64,000 nt of DNA, taken from positions 434,001 to 498,000 of the forward strand of contig OW051470.1 in the NCBI GenBank assembly GCA_932521025.1, written 5' to 3'. The DNA comes from Oscheius onirici. Taxonomy: Eukaryota; Nematoda; Chromadorea; Rhabditida; Rhabditidae. The notes under the pieces are model-generated. The model worked only from the letters and a program-made list of their open reading frames with translations. It was not told the DNA's origin and made no database searches. A program made the position numbers and the translations under genes. Of this stretch, positions 33,501 through 44,941 are shown piece by piece (within the stretch, counting starts at the first letter, position 1; each line of letters opens with the position of its first letter).

Positions 33501-34621
33501 TCAAATCAGTGCTTAATCGTGCAGGAAAGTTTAATAGCGCAAACAAATTACTGTAGAATCTTAATTCTATTTTTCATTCTTGGACAGGCTTACTTTCTTT
33601 AATTTCACTTCTCCTCTCTCCATCCCACTTGCATTAAATTTTGCAAAAGTTCAGCTGCACGAATAAATTTTCCAATTTCTTAATGACTACGTTTAAATTG
33701 AGAATGATCTACAGAAATGTACCTTATTTAATTATAGTTATAATATATCGCGACAGTAAACCTAAACAGTAAAAACCTTTTCCACCAAAAAGTTACCACA
33801 TTTTCAGGCCATCCTTTAGGATATTAGTTTCTTCAGTGAGCAGCTTAGTGAAAGTTTTTTTTGAAGTAGGGATTTGATCAAAGTAGCAAGGCCATAGTTT
33901 TATGTTCTTGTCTAGAGAACTGTTATTAAGAAATGACAGTTTTTTATGATTCAGCACGAGTATCCAACGTTTTCAAGTAAAATGGGTCTCGCAAAAATTA
34001 TGGATCAGGCTACTGTTAATATCGAACAGAACACAGTTTAAAGTCTTGCCTACCACCAAATTGTAAAAAAGTTCAGTTTTGTCTGGAAAGATTACGATTT
34101 TTTAAAAAGACAATAGTCAAGTTTTGGAGCATTGTTCAGCTGTTTTACATTTCCATAGAACAACTGTTCCCAGTTCTCAGGGTCTCCTCTTTTCGAAAAA
34201 AAACCGAGGTTCGTGAAGTAGAACAACACAGCTTCTAGCACCTGCCTCAGGTATTGTTTATTCGACCAGTCGAGTTCAGCTGTTTGACGTAAAAGTTGCC
34301 CCACCCGATGATTCAATTGCTCACTAGAATAACTGGATCATAACAGTTTGCGCATAATTTTTATTAATATTCGTCATCGTCCAGTCAAACTTCCTTTCGG
34401 CCCACCAGTTCTTTTTACTCTGATTCCAATTTTTGTTTTAAACTGCTTCACATCCCAGTTTCCTTTTCCTGCAATCTTTAAAGCTGCACACAATCTCTGA
34501 TTACGTAAAGTGACCCAATCTTTCAGGGCACACTACCAGTTCGACGGTCTATTTGAAAAGAAACTCTTTGCTCACTTCTGACTCCTTCTAGTCCTCTCAT
34601 TAAATATTTAATTTTTTCAGA
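30527..34621. other. Gene-poor AT-rich region
   Basis: About 4 kb without a supported gene. It contains TACGCAAATTTGCGTA palindromic motifs (31150-31214) and many poly-T runs. One isolated open frame on the - strand at 34092-34316 (RVGQLLRQTAELDW ... NWEQLFYG) follows an AG and could be an exon relic, but no partner exons were found. Confidence 0.45.
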
Positions 34622-35022
34622 ATGCTCCGAATTTGGCTTCTTGTCCTCCTGTTGGCCTTTTTTGGAGTTATGACATGTTCAGCCGCACCCAATATTAACT
34701 ACCAGCAACAGTTGAGACATCTACAGAAAAGTTTTCCGAGTGAGTTATTACATAGACTTTCCCTGTTTTTTTTTTCGATCTTGGGACGAGAAACAATTGA
34801 GATATATAGCAGTAAGAATGAGAGTCTCGGAACATAGAGACAGAGGGACGGAAAAATAGAGTTTTTTGTTTACGGTACTGGTTCAGTGAGCGACAAAGGG
34901 AATACCTATTAGACTCTCAATTTTCAGACCAAATGTTCCCAGTCGAACGATCCCGTCGTCTGCTCTACAGCCTGCCACGTCCTGTCTACGATGATGAAGT
35001 TCCTATGGGACTCATGTACTGA
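34622..35022 (+). CDS. Putative neuropeptide-like precursor
   Basis: Exons 34622-34739 and 34928-35022 give 70 aa. The signal peptide MLRIWLLVLLLAFFGVMTCSA is followed by a Gln-rich spacer, then RSRR, a candidate furin/dibasic cleavage site. It releases the C-terminal LLYSLPRPVYDDEVPMGLMY. One peptide, no Cys, short precursor: the architecture of a nematode nlp gene. AATAAA lies 75 nt after the stop, and a TTTTTTCAG|A trans-splice-like site lies directly before the ATG. I cannot match it to a named peptide. Confidence 0.65.
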
Positions 35023-35173
35023 CGTTCACCGTCAGTTTCCTTCCGCCCTCGATCTCTTAATATCGATTCTACCACTGTGATGAAAAAGAAAAATGAATAA
35101 AACTGTAGATTGTTAATGGGTTTAACCGAACGTATATGATACTTTGCCTTGAATATGTCAATCAAAAAAATTA

Positions 35174-37006
35174 TTATTGAATAGTTTTGTCTCGAAGATA
35201 GAAACCTCGGTCTCCACGTTCCTTTTGAACCTCTTCTGGATTGTCCCTGGTCATAACATCCAGTTCGTTTCTAGACAAATAATTCATTGAGACTGCTTCC
35301 AGACTTACCTTATAGGGTTTGCGAGGACTTGTCTGTTAAAGTTTGAGCTCTGCAAGAGACAGAGGGCCGCTCGAGTGAACAAGGATGGTGCGTAGTCAAA
35401 AACATGTAAATCGGCGTTGTTTATCAACGTTTTTCTTCTCTCTTTCAACGTAGGACTGAAATTTTTGTACTGCCCCTTTAAATCGTCCTACCTGGTCCCT
35501 CCAAAGAGATAAGCCTTGTCCTTAACCACTACCGTACATTGCCGTCTCCTTTTTGAAGGAGCTTGGGTTTGAGTATTAATTTTTTGCCACATAAGACGGT
35601 CAGGATCAAACACCCACAAATCATTAAATGTTCTGTCAACCTTGCCATTAAAGCCGCCAAAGAAGTAAATCAGACCGTTGTAAACCCCTAAAAATTAGTG
35701 TGAGCCTGAAAATGAGGTGACTTACAAGAGGACTGGCTTCTTCGGGGAAAGGGGTACGGCTGGCGATTCGGGTCTTCCAAAAGACTCTTCCAGACTCTTG
35801 TCTTCAGGTCAAGAGCGTGAACTTTGTAAAAGTAGATGTCATTTTGGCCGTTAGTGTATCCGGAGCTATCGCCGCGTCCACCCCAGAGGTATAGTTGCCC
35901 GTTGAGCTCGACAGCAGAGTGAAAGTCCCGTGGGTATGGAATTTCTCCCTGAAATTTGTGTTTTTTTTTTCATAATCACCGTCAGTCTTGCTTACCGTAG
36001 TCTCAACTCTGTACCAACCCTTGTCCGTAAAGTCGAAACAGAGAATGACCGTGGTTAGCAGGTTGATTTCTGAATCGAATCCTCCAACGACCCACATCTG
36101 GTCTTTGTAGACTGTAGCCGTATGGCCGTCACGTCCTCCAGGACGAAATGTTCCAACTTGAACGTATTTCCAAGAACTCGTTTCTTAATTTTTTTTTCCA
36201 AAATTAAAGAGAGAGAACAGTACCTGGATCAAATTCGTGAAGATGACTGCTAACGTCATCGCTACCTCTTCCTCCCCACAGATACACCTTCTTCTCGTAG
36301 ACAACTGCAGTATGCCCGTACCGTTGAAAAGGAACGTGGTATTGGGGCAGAAATTCTTCGGTCAAGTCATGATCGTTGCCGTGAATCTCAGGCTAGGAGA
36401 GAATGAGTAAAAATGACGAAACTTACATGTCGATACTGGTCATTTGCATCAACTAGAGGTCGAACAGGATTTGAGGCTCGGACTTGTCTCCAGCGAAGTG
36501 TTTCTTTAAAAAAAATGGTTTGAAAATATAAAGTGTACAGGTCGGGGAACCCAATTTGACATTGGATGCGCACCAACTCGTATACCTTCGTATCGCCACC
36601 TATTCAACACGGGTCGAATTTTGGAGACGCCACCGTCACCTCAAACAATTCCTGTCCAAATTTGAACTCAATCGGTTCAGTAGCGGCTCCGGGTCGCTAT
36701 TGCCGCAGCGCGCTGTGTACCGTAGTCGAATGTTGATACGCAGGCTTCATGTTTTACGAGTTGGTGCGCAGGCAAAGTCAAAATAAATTTGTTCAATAAA
36801 AATACAGAAAGGAGCCTCACCCGTGTCCAGGGCATAAATTTCAATTGAGCGGTCTTTGCATCTTTCAGCCTTGTCATGGAAGAACCCTCCGAATGAGTAG
36901 ATCTAAAAACGACTGTGCCAAGAAACTGAAAACGAACCTGATCACCCACCGCTACTGCAGCATGGTTAACTCGACTGGGACCGCCTTTAAGGTGGTGAGT
37001 CCACAT
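35174..37006 (-). CDS. Kelch-repeat protein, KLHDC3 orthologue
   Basis: Substrate receptor of Cullin-RING (CUL2) ligases for C-terminal degrons in animals. Exons on the - strand: 36938-37006, 36821-36902, 36427-36503, 36224-36392, 35996-36183, 35726-35948, 35492-35687, 35309-35455, 35174-35270, giving 415 aa. The start MWTHHLKGGPSRVNHAAVAV is very close to vertebrate KLHDC3. Six kelch blades are visible (YSFGGF, YLWGGRG, WVVGGFDS, YLWGGRGDS, YFFGGFNG, YLFGGT). The C-terminal DLHVFDYAPSL matches the family end. Two acceptors are TTAAAG/TTAAG rather than CAG. A MITE sits in intron 2. Confidence 0.93.
36555..36783. mobile_element. MITE in an intron of the kelch gene
   Basis: Terminal inverted repeats TTTGACATTGGATGCGCACC... 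(left) and the complement ending GGTGCGCAGGCAAAGTCAAA (right), with CCAACTCGTA shared. The 229-nt interior has no ORF. It has different ends from the TATAGG-type elements. Confidence 0.7.
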
Positions 37007-37796
37007 AGTTTTGAAGAAAAAAAGGAGAATAGTGAATACTATACACTCTCAAAGAAATCGATATAGAAAAGCGGAAGAGGAGAGCATCTTAAAAAATCAA
37101 AGCGTTTCACTAGAAAGTTCGGTCCAGTAGGAAAAAACTGCTCTGGAGACAATCACACTTTGTTGAGTAGAAATATACTGTGAATAACTGATGGCCATCT
37201 AAAGAATTTCGAACTTCGATTACTAGGCCACAAAGCCTCTGTCGTCTGAGCCCACTAAAAGCTTGTGACCACAGCGGATCTAGAGATAAATTTTTTTCAG
37301 GACTGTGACTGGCTCTGTTCTTTTCTAAGAATGAGAGCCATGTAGTTGTTGCAAAAGGGGGGTCATGACCAGGACTCGCCGTTATTTCATTCTGGGGGAG
37401 AAAAACTTTCCTTACAGCTCTTGAAAACGACCATAACTTTTGAAGGGAGCAGCAAGAAAGGGTTTTCAAAAAAAAGAATTGATGTCTGAACGATGATCTC
37501 TCGACAGGAACAGTACTGAAACCAGGATTCGCCTTTATTCGTCTCTAGTGGGCCGAAGTTTTCTCACAGTTTTTGTCAAGCTTTCAGCGTCTCATTTACT
37601 CCTCCTTTTCTCCTCTTTTTTTTCTCGCAAGTTGCAAGAAATCTCTAGCTTGATTGACATATGCCCTCCGATTTTCTGTCAACCCATAAGTCAACCTCAA
37701 AGTGTAATAATACTCCAGTCCGGAGATAAAAACTTTCCCGAACACATGTGTCAGCTCTACTTTTGATTTCCCGTCCACTTTTTATCGTCTTCAAAA
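37007..37796. other. Intergenic region, no supported gene
   Basis: Between the divergently placed kelch gene and TSH8. Overlapping open frames occur on both strands but lack splice context. No repeat recognised. Confidence 0.4.
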
Positions 37797-38602
37797 ATGC
37801 TACTGTATTCGTTACTGGTGTTCTTCGTCTTTTCCGTACAGGTAGGTCGTAGCACGAAAATGACAGAAATTTTTGTAGGCTGAGGAAGCTAACGGAGCCC
37901 TTACTCAAGCTCTGTTCGACCACGTTATACGGGATCTTCCGACTGGCGATCCAATGGAAGAGGAGGAGCTGAAAGAAAGAACCGTCAGTTTTGTCTCCTC
38001 TGAAAAATTCTGACTTCTTTAGGATCTTCCCTTCGACCCAATCTTCTGTCTTCAGCCGGGAAACACTGACGATGCTCTGATTCAGGTATTTTTGGAGAAT
38101 TTACACCGTTGAACAAAAAAACTCAGAGAGTTCTGATCGAAGGAAGAAAGTTCGTGAAAATTTTCAAGGCAAGGAGTGTGAGCAAAAAAGAACTCCTGTT
38201 GAGACAGGTCAGAGCAGCATGCAACTCGGGGATATATTTGGAGGAAAGGATTAATAAAATCAAGGAAATCTTCAGGGATTTTAATCCTAGCCCGATGGTC
38301 AGTGATTATGAGGGACTGGATAACTGAGAGACAGACAGAGGTTTTGAGAGACAGAACTTTTCCAGGCCACAGGAACTCTCCTCTCCTACAACATTGAAGA
38401 ATTCCTCTCAGTCTGTGGCAGTGTCTACACCTACGCCAAATGTCACAAGCTGGACGACAAGAAGCTGGCCTCCAAACTGTACAAGGTCGTCTTCAGCCAA
38501 AAATGGAAGTTTGGAAAGAAGGAAGAGAAAAAGAGTCTCATTCGTGAAGCTTTGGAAAGGGCAAAGAAGAAGATTAGCCTTGATGAGAAGGATTATGACT
38601 AA
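37797..38602 (+). CDS. TSH8: small secreted helical protein
   Basis: Exons 37797-37841, 37879-37983, 38023-38085, 38127-38297, 38366-38602 give 206 aa, all introns phase 0. Signal peptide MLLYSLLVFFVFSVQA. The last exon matches TSH12 closely in pattern: YAKCHKLDDKKLAS then YKVVFSQKWKFGKKEEKK and SLIREALERAKKK. It is the only member inside the conserved-gene block. Function unknown. Confidence 0.84.
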
Positions 38603-38687
38603 AAATAAAGACCAAAAATTTACTTCTATTCGAAAATCTACTTGTGTACCCGACGCGAAGACCCGTCCTGTTTAGACTTTTTCATTC

Positions 38688-39869
38688 TCAAGGAGAGAGT
38701 CGATACATCCACCAGCCGTCGGCACACGCCTCGCCGAGCTTATTTTCCTTGTCAAAAATGATGCGATCGTGGAGACGGTCAGACTGGCCCTGCCAGAACT
38801 CAAAGTAGCGTGGCTGCAGCTTGAAACCGATCCTGAAATCAGGCTGATTTGAACTGGTCGGGGGAAAATTCTGATAAAATAAAAAAGACTAGGAAAAAAA
38901 CTGACCAAGCTTCCGGCTTGCTGATAGCCTCCTCTCCCTGACTCAGAGCCAATGCCTCCAGTTGAATTTTTGTCGTTAAGAGTGTTTCTCGCGTGACGAC
39001 GGTGCTCTGCTTGCTCGACTTGGATCCAATCCGACTCGGCAGAGGGCGACTCTTCCAGTACTTTTGTGCCTCACTGTCCGGCAGCTCCTTGATCGTTCCC
39101 TCGATCCGAATCTGTCGGTGGACGGCCGGCCAGTAGAACAGCATGGCTGCATTCGGGTTCTGGCCTATCTGACTGCCCTTCTTGCTCGTCTTGTGCGTGT
39201 AGAAAGTGAATCCTTCGCCGTCGTAGTCCTTCATGAGAACCATTCGCGAGCTGGGACGCAAATCGGCACCGACAGTCGACAGACAGACGGCGTTGACTTC
39301 CTCGTAGGAGAGATTCTTCTGGCTGGCCACATTTCTGAACCTGAAATAGACAAATTATATTGTTTTCAAGAGAACAGATAGACTGTCAGAGAGTGAGAGG
39401 GGCAGAGAGAGACAACAAACACTTGACCCTAACTAGTCAGAGAGATAGAGAGACAGACTGACAGACTAGTCAAAAGACCAAATTCTCATCACTGCTATTG
39501 CACTTTGCACTCGGAAAACCGCAAACAACGTTTGATTTTGATAAGAAACGTCCTTTAGAGTCGTTCGTTTCGGGGGATGAAAGAGCTCATCTTTGAGCGC
39601 TTCTTTTGGAAATCACTTCAAACATTTGGGTAAAAATTAAATTTTATATTCTATTTTCTTAGTATTTTCTCTCGAAAAATAGATCCAAAAAAACAAATAA
39701 AACTAACCAAATATCAAAGAGACTAAAAGGATTCCTGGTTGGCAGTTCCTCCTCGATCAGATGTGGCTGTTCGCGGTTCTTGTAAATAGCACGAATGGCT
39801 GAAAATACAAAAAAATCGGTAAAAAAAAGTAGATTTACCACTAAAGTCGAAAGAAGGAGTGTCTCCCAT
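38688..39869 (-). CDS. Pyridoxamine-5'-phosphate oxidase
   Basis: FMN-dependent oxidation of pyridoxine/pyridoxamine 5'-phosphate to pyridoxal 5'-phosphate, the vitamin B6 salvage step. Exons on the - strand: 39839-39869, 39708-39798, 38906-39340, 38688-38832, giving 233 aa, close to the normal length. Recognisable elements are SSRMVLMKDYDGEGFTFYT (FMN site), NPNAAMLFYWPAVHRQIRIEG, SRPLPSRIG, KPEAW, and FWQGQSDRLHDR near the C-terminus (substrate/FMN binding), ending in WWMYRLSP. Complete by sequence. 3' end 85 nt from the convergent TSH8 stop. Confidence 0.95.
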
Positions 39870-40849
39870 CCTGTCAGAAGCCAAAGTAACTTTTTTCCTA
39901 GTTTTTAAAGAAAACAGCGAAAAGTTTTTCGCTTTTCCAGCAAAGGACGTTGGCTTGAATCGATTAAGGCGACAAAAGACTGGCATTGGAGGGGCGGGGA
40001 GCGGTGGCGGTCAGAGCGATAAAATAATAAGGTGCACTTTGGAGCCGGTCATCGGGGTCACGTGAGAGTAGAGAGGATGTTTTCTGGGAGCGGCGAGGGT
40101 CTGGCAACGAGAGAGGAGAGTAAACAGCTGACATGTGCTAGAAAAAGAGATTCGGAGTTTGAAACATTCATTTTCAAGATTTAGTCTGAAAAGAAGTCTC
40201 TGAATGAGGAAAAAAATACTGACTGAAAACTTTCAGCGTCGGCTCGTAGATTGAAGAAATTTTTTATCGTTTTTTGCAGCTTTTCATTTTGTACACTACA
40301 TTTGGTAGATTATGCAACGTGGAAAGTTCAAATCCAAGGTTTAGTTGTGTTCTGGGGCTGATGGAAATATTTACCCCTATATTTGGAACTACGGGGGCCA
40401 ATCTGAATTTTCCAGCTCGTCATGTTAATAGCCGAATTTCTAATTTCTGGCTCTGCACCTCTGTAGAACAAACAATTCGGCTACAGGTCAAAGTCCTAGT
40501 GTCAAACATAGACCACGCGAAAGAGCATGGAAAAAGCTATAAAATAAGCTTGGGGACAACCCAGGAACTCTCAAGAACTGTCCTTCCGGATATTTTTCTC
40601 TTTTTGACTGAAATTTTACTGTTGAAAACTTGTTGATCTCGGCAAATGGGGCTTTTTGAAACTTCCCTATCCCAATTCTGTTCTTTACGTCATTTTTCTA
40701 GAATCACACCGGCTTTCTCTGACAGTTTACAGAAAAGCGACGACGCGAAAACGTAAACGCGATGCACTGACTCAGACGCTTGCTTTTCGCTTGGTAGCTT
40801 CACTGACCGGCTCGCTTTTTATCCCGTCACTTTTACATTTTGCTCCGCA
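39870..40849. other. Intergenic region upstream of the ONECUT gene
   Basis: Divergent promoter region between the oxidase and the homeobox gene. A GC-rich patch (GGGGCGGGGAGCGGTGGCGG) lies at about 39990-40010. A 120-codon open frame at 40274-40636 begins at a TTG and looks non-coding. Confidence 0.4.
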
Positions 40850-42587
40850 ATGAACAACTCCTACTCTTTCAACTACTGTCAGGATGTCTATGGCGAGTCT
40901 CAGGACAACAAGCCCACGCTGACGGAATTGACCAGCTATCGAGAGCCTCAACAGCAGCTGCAGTCGGTATTTGTTCCCGTCACTGAATATGCAGTGACCA
41001 ACTACTACGCCTATGATCCCTATAGATACAACCCAAACATTATCAGGTACCATTTTTTTTTCAATTTCTTCACTCACAATCTTTTTCAGAGCCGAACAGG
41101 TCTATAGCAACTACATCAACTCCTTCGGAGAGATGCCTCCCTCTGTGGAACAGACCTACAGTTTGGAAGAAGATGCGACGGCTCCCGTCATGAATCCCGT
41201 TGAGGAGCCGGAAATGAGTCTGAGGAACAGGAAGAGGAAACAGGTCAATTTTGATGAGGACAGTGGAGATGAAGAGGTCGAGACGAGAAAGAGTGCCAAG
41301 AGGAAGTGGAAAGGTTGGTTCAGTGCATTTTTCTGTCCCTTTGTTCCTCTGTCCTTCTGTCTCTTTCAAACTAGTTTTTTTTTCAGCCTCCTCCATTGCT
41401 CACATTGATGCTTCCGGTGGAATCGACACCGTGAGACTAACCAACGAGGTCAATGCCACCATGTACCGTCTGAAGATTCCCCAGACGCAATTTGCCATGA
41501 GAGTTCTCAAAAGGTACTGTATTTCTGTCTTCTCTCTCAGTCTCTCCATCTTCTAGATCTCAAGGGACGCTGTCCGATCTCCTCAAGAGACCCAAACCAT
41601 GGGATACTCTTCAGCCCAGAGGCAAGCACACATACGAAATGATGAGACAATGGCTCCTGTTGTCTGACCATGAAAAACTGGCAGCGGCTGGGGTTGACCA
41701 GCCTTATTTTCCGGCGGCGGAAAGGAAGATGAGTCCGTGCAAAGCTTCCAGGAAGAGACTCGCGTTTACTCCAGTTCAGAGGAGGGTTCTAGAGGTGAGT
41801 ACATTTTTTTGGTCGGGGCCACTGAAAGAGAAAACTGATCTGATAGGGTAGGGGGGCAAGGAGAATGAGATTGTATACTGTGGAGACAAAATGATTGAGA
41901 AGGTCATTTTTTGTGTCTCTCTGACTGTTACTGATCAGATATCTGTCCCTCGGTTCACTCCTAAAACCTAAGACAGAAAACCAGGTACTTTTACTGGTCA
42001 GTAGAGAAACAGACTCTCTGTCACCGACTCTTTCTCTGACTTTTTCCAGGCTCCATACTCTGTCTAGTTCCAATGGAAAGTTACAGTAGAAAGTCACTGT
42101 TCTTGTGAAAAATCTAGAGAAAATATGAGTATGAGACGTAAACCTAGAGAGCTCAGTAGGCAAGCGACTCTGTCTGACTCATACTCTTTCCAGTCTCAAT
42201 ATTCTGTACACTTCCAGATGCAAAGACTCTACTCACTAGATCTTTTAAAAAATTTCTAGTAGTCAAAAGAAACCCTGTGTTCTGTACTCATAAACTAACT
42301 CTTACTGTCCTGCCTCTTACTCTCTGGTAGACGGTCTAGTTCCAAACTCACAATCAGTCACGAGTCGCAGTTTTTCCCTTGACCAGACAGTCTATTTTTC
42401 TCAACAAACCAAAATTTTCCAGGCCATGTTCGAGAAGGACAACTACCCTTCTGAAGAGATGCAACAAATCATTGCCAACAAGCTGCGCGTCGACGTTTCC
42501 ACGGTGAAAAATTTCATGCAAAACCGTCGGAATCGAGGAAAGAGGGAGCTGACACGAGGGAAGAAGAATTCCGACGACTGGGATTGA
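40850..42587 (+). CDS. ONECUT-type homeobox transcription factor (CUT + homeodomain)
   Basis: Sequence-specific DNA-binding regulator of the ONECUT/HNF6 class, with a single CUT domain. Exons 40850-41046, 41090-41313, 41387-41513, 41557-41794, 42423-42587 give 316 aa. The N-terminus is Tyr/Gln-rich (activation-like). An acidic segment and basic runs (RKRKQ, KSAKRKWK) may act as nuclear signals. The CUT domain is at about 149-225 (IDTVRLTNEVNATMYRLKIP, GTLSDLLKRPKPW). The homeodomain is at about 245-303 (RLAFTPVQRRVLEAMFEKD ... STVKNFMQNRRNRGKRE). Helix 3 has Phe in place of the usual Trp48, as in ONECUT, but Gln rather than Met at position 50. The 628-nt last intron is rich in CTGTCTCT tracts. 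Confidence 0.93.
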
Positions 42588-42927
42588 TATTTTGTTTATT
42601 TTTTCATGTGCACTTTTCAGTAAATATCTGATTTATATGCTAAAAAAGATTCGTAGAAAATTCAGGGGGGTAAGTAACCGCAAAACGGAGAGGATGAATT
42701 ATGCTAACACGGATTATACAGGGATGAAACGTGACGAAAAAATGAAGAGGGAGAAAAACCCGATATTTTTCCAAAAAGAGCTTTTTGGCTGACTATTAGG
42801 GGACGCGAAAAGACGAAAAAATGATGGGGTGACATGACGAAGGAGGAGAAATGTAAGGCGCTGTGTATAGGGCAATTTTCTGGTCGGGAGAGGCTTTTTG
42901 AAGGCAAAATTGATTTGACAAGGAGGC

Positions 42928-44941
42928 TTAGAGGATGGTGCAATGCTTCTTGATCCCCTTCTTCTTTTTGCCGCCAGTTTGCGCGGAATCGAGGTTGCTG
43001 CCGCCGAGTCCGAGGCTGCCGACCTTTCGCTTCTTGATCTCTCGCATTAGATCGTAGAAGACCTGGAAATTGAAGGTTAGAGAGTTTTTTTCTTCAGAAG
43101 AATATAAATTTTTGGTGTACTTTTATGTGAAATTTGATGGCGACCCTATGGGTCTCTTTTGGTTTGAAACCGGTCTGTTTTTAAAACTTCAGTCGACAGG
43201 CCAGAAATTTTCTATCAGTGACTAGAATAAGTAATTTATGTACAACTATTAGCGTTCGGAGCTATCGTTTTGAGATGTTTGTCTAGATTTGATTTTTTTG
43301 AACGTATTTCTCCGAAAAAAGAAACAAGAAAGTCCTTCAAGGTTTTTAGCAAAAAAAAGAAAGAAAAGAACCAACCTTGTCAACATTTTCTCTCCTCTTG
43401 GCCGACGTCTCGATGTAATGGACTCCCCATTGCTCGGCTCTGAAAAACCACAATTATTAATATTCTATGGATGTCTTGATTATTTGTTTGTTAGTCTGTC
43501 CGTAACCTTAAACAAGTCGAAAAGAGTCTGGTAGTATTGCCAATATTAGATGTTATGTAGCTTTCAAACTTGGAGTTAGAACAATCGTGTTCGCATTCTG
43601 AGTTGTAGTTGAGTCAGTTTAAGATTTTCGGTTGCCTAGGGAAGAGATCAGAAAAAACCGGTAGACCACTGAAGGGATCAGAAGAGATCGGTTGACTGGT
43701 GAAGAGTTCTGGTTGACGAGACGGGTTCAATGGGGAAGGGACAGTAGCCAGTTGTTTAAAGCCAAAGCGTGAGTAAGAACGTATTTTCAAGAAAATTAAG
43801 AAAAAACAACAGAAAATCCCCCACCTTTGCCTCGCCATCTCAAAGCTGACACTTCTCTCGTCTCTCATATCGGCCTTGTTGCCGACGAGCACTATTGGAA
43901 TCGAGTTGTCGGAATTCTTTACGCGAAGAATCTGCTCCCTGAACTCGTTGGTGGCTTCGAAGGACTCCACGTCGAGAATTGAAAAGACGCAGATAAAGCC
44001 CTCCCCGCTACGGTAGTAGTTGTCCCTGAAAAGTACTAGTTTTATCCCAAATTGTGTCCGAAAACGATCTTTTCAAGTATGCTGGTCGTATTTATCAGAA
44101 AAACGAGTAAAAGAGACTTACCTAATAGCTGAATAGTCTTCCTGACCGGCGGTATCGAGGATATCGACGCTGCACTCTTCCCCATCCAGCGCGACCTTCT
44201 TTCTGTAGCTATCGGCTTTCGTGGGCTCGTATTCTTCGACAAACTGAAAAATTTACTGCTCAGAAACCAAAGTTTGTGTGAGAAATTGCTAAATGGGTCT
44301 ATTTTTTAGCATGCGACCTTTTTCGTGAAAATTCGCGTACACTTCAATAAAACTTTCCCAGGACTATATGTTCTTTGCAAAGATTAACTCAAACCCACGA
44401 CTTCAGAGCAAATTTCATGTATAAAATCTGTTCAGAAGAAAAGAAAACAACAGTAACCCAAATTGTTTCGCTCCGAGAACCACAAACCCCTGATTTTGAG
44501 GGTAAATTCAAACCGATTTGCTACCCTGAAAACCAGGGATTTTTTTCAACAGGGGTAACTGTTGCGTTCTTTTTTCTGAACAGACATTAAAATGGTTTTC
44601 CACACGTTCTTGATTCTATTTCGAAGCCAAATGCTCCTGTTTTAAAACATACTGGACGAGGTCTTGTCCAGGCCGTCAAACTATTTTTAAGGATACGACG
44701 TTTCGAAGACAAAAACATCAGAAAGGTAATGAAAAAAAGACCGACCTCGTCGTACATGAACTGTAGAGTGAGCGCTGACTTTCCTACGCCTCCACTACCG
44801 ACCATGATGACCTGAAAACGTAAAGTAAGCTTCCTCTCTAGCTTTCGAGAGAAAAAAAATCGATGAAAAACTAACCTTGTGAACTGGATGAGCACCTCCG
44901 ACTGTCGGCGCGGCAGAGCTGGCCTTCTTGGCGCTCGACAT
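42928..44941 (-). CDS. ral-1: Ral small GTPase
   Basis: Ras-family GTPase; Ral works with the exocyst in membrane traffic and polarity. Exons on the - strand: 44876-44941, 44746-44811, 44122-44243, 43825-44025, 43376-43439, 42928-43062, giving 217 aa. P-loop GSGGVGKS, switch [13 protein letters not shown] (Ral-specific), switch [28 protein letters not shown] and ETSAK motifs are all present. A polybasic region ([10 protein letters not shown]) precedes the CAAX box CTIL, where the final Leu predicts geranylgeranylation. The N-terminal extension ([12 protein letters not shown]...) is typical of Ral. No defects seen. Confidence 0.97.

Noticed and set aside
34092-34316. 74-codon - strand frame in the gene-poor region
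   Set aside because: It follows an AG and is helix-rich, but no flanking exons, start or signal peptide; at best an exon relic.
40274-40636. 120-codon + strand ORF upstream of the ONECUT gene
   Set aside because: It begins at a TTG rather than an ATG, has no splice context, no signal peptide and no recognisable motif; probably chance in the divergent promoter region.
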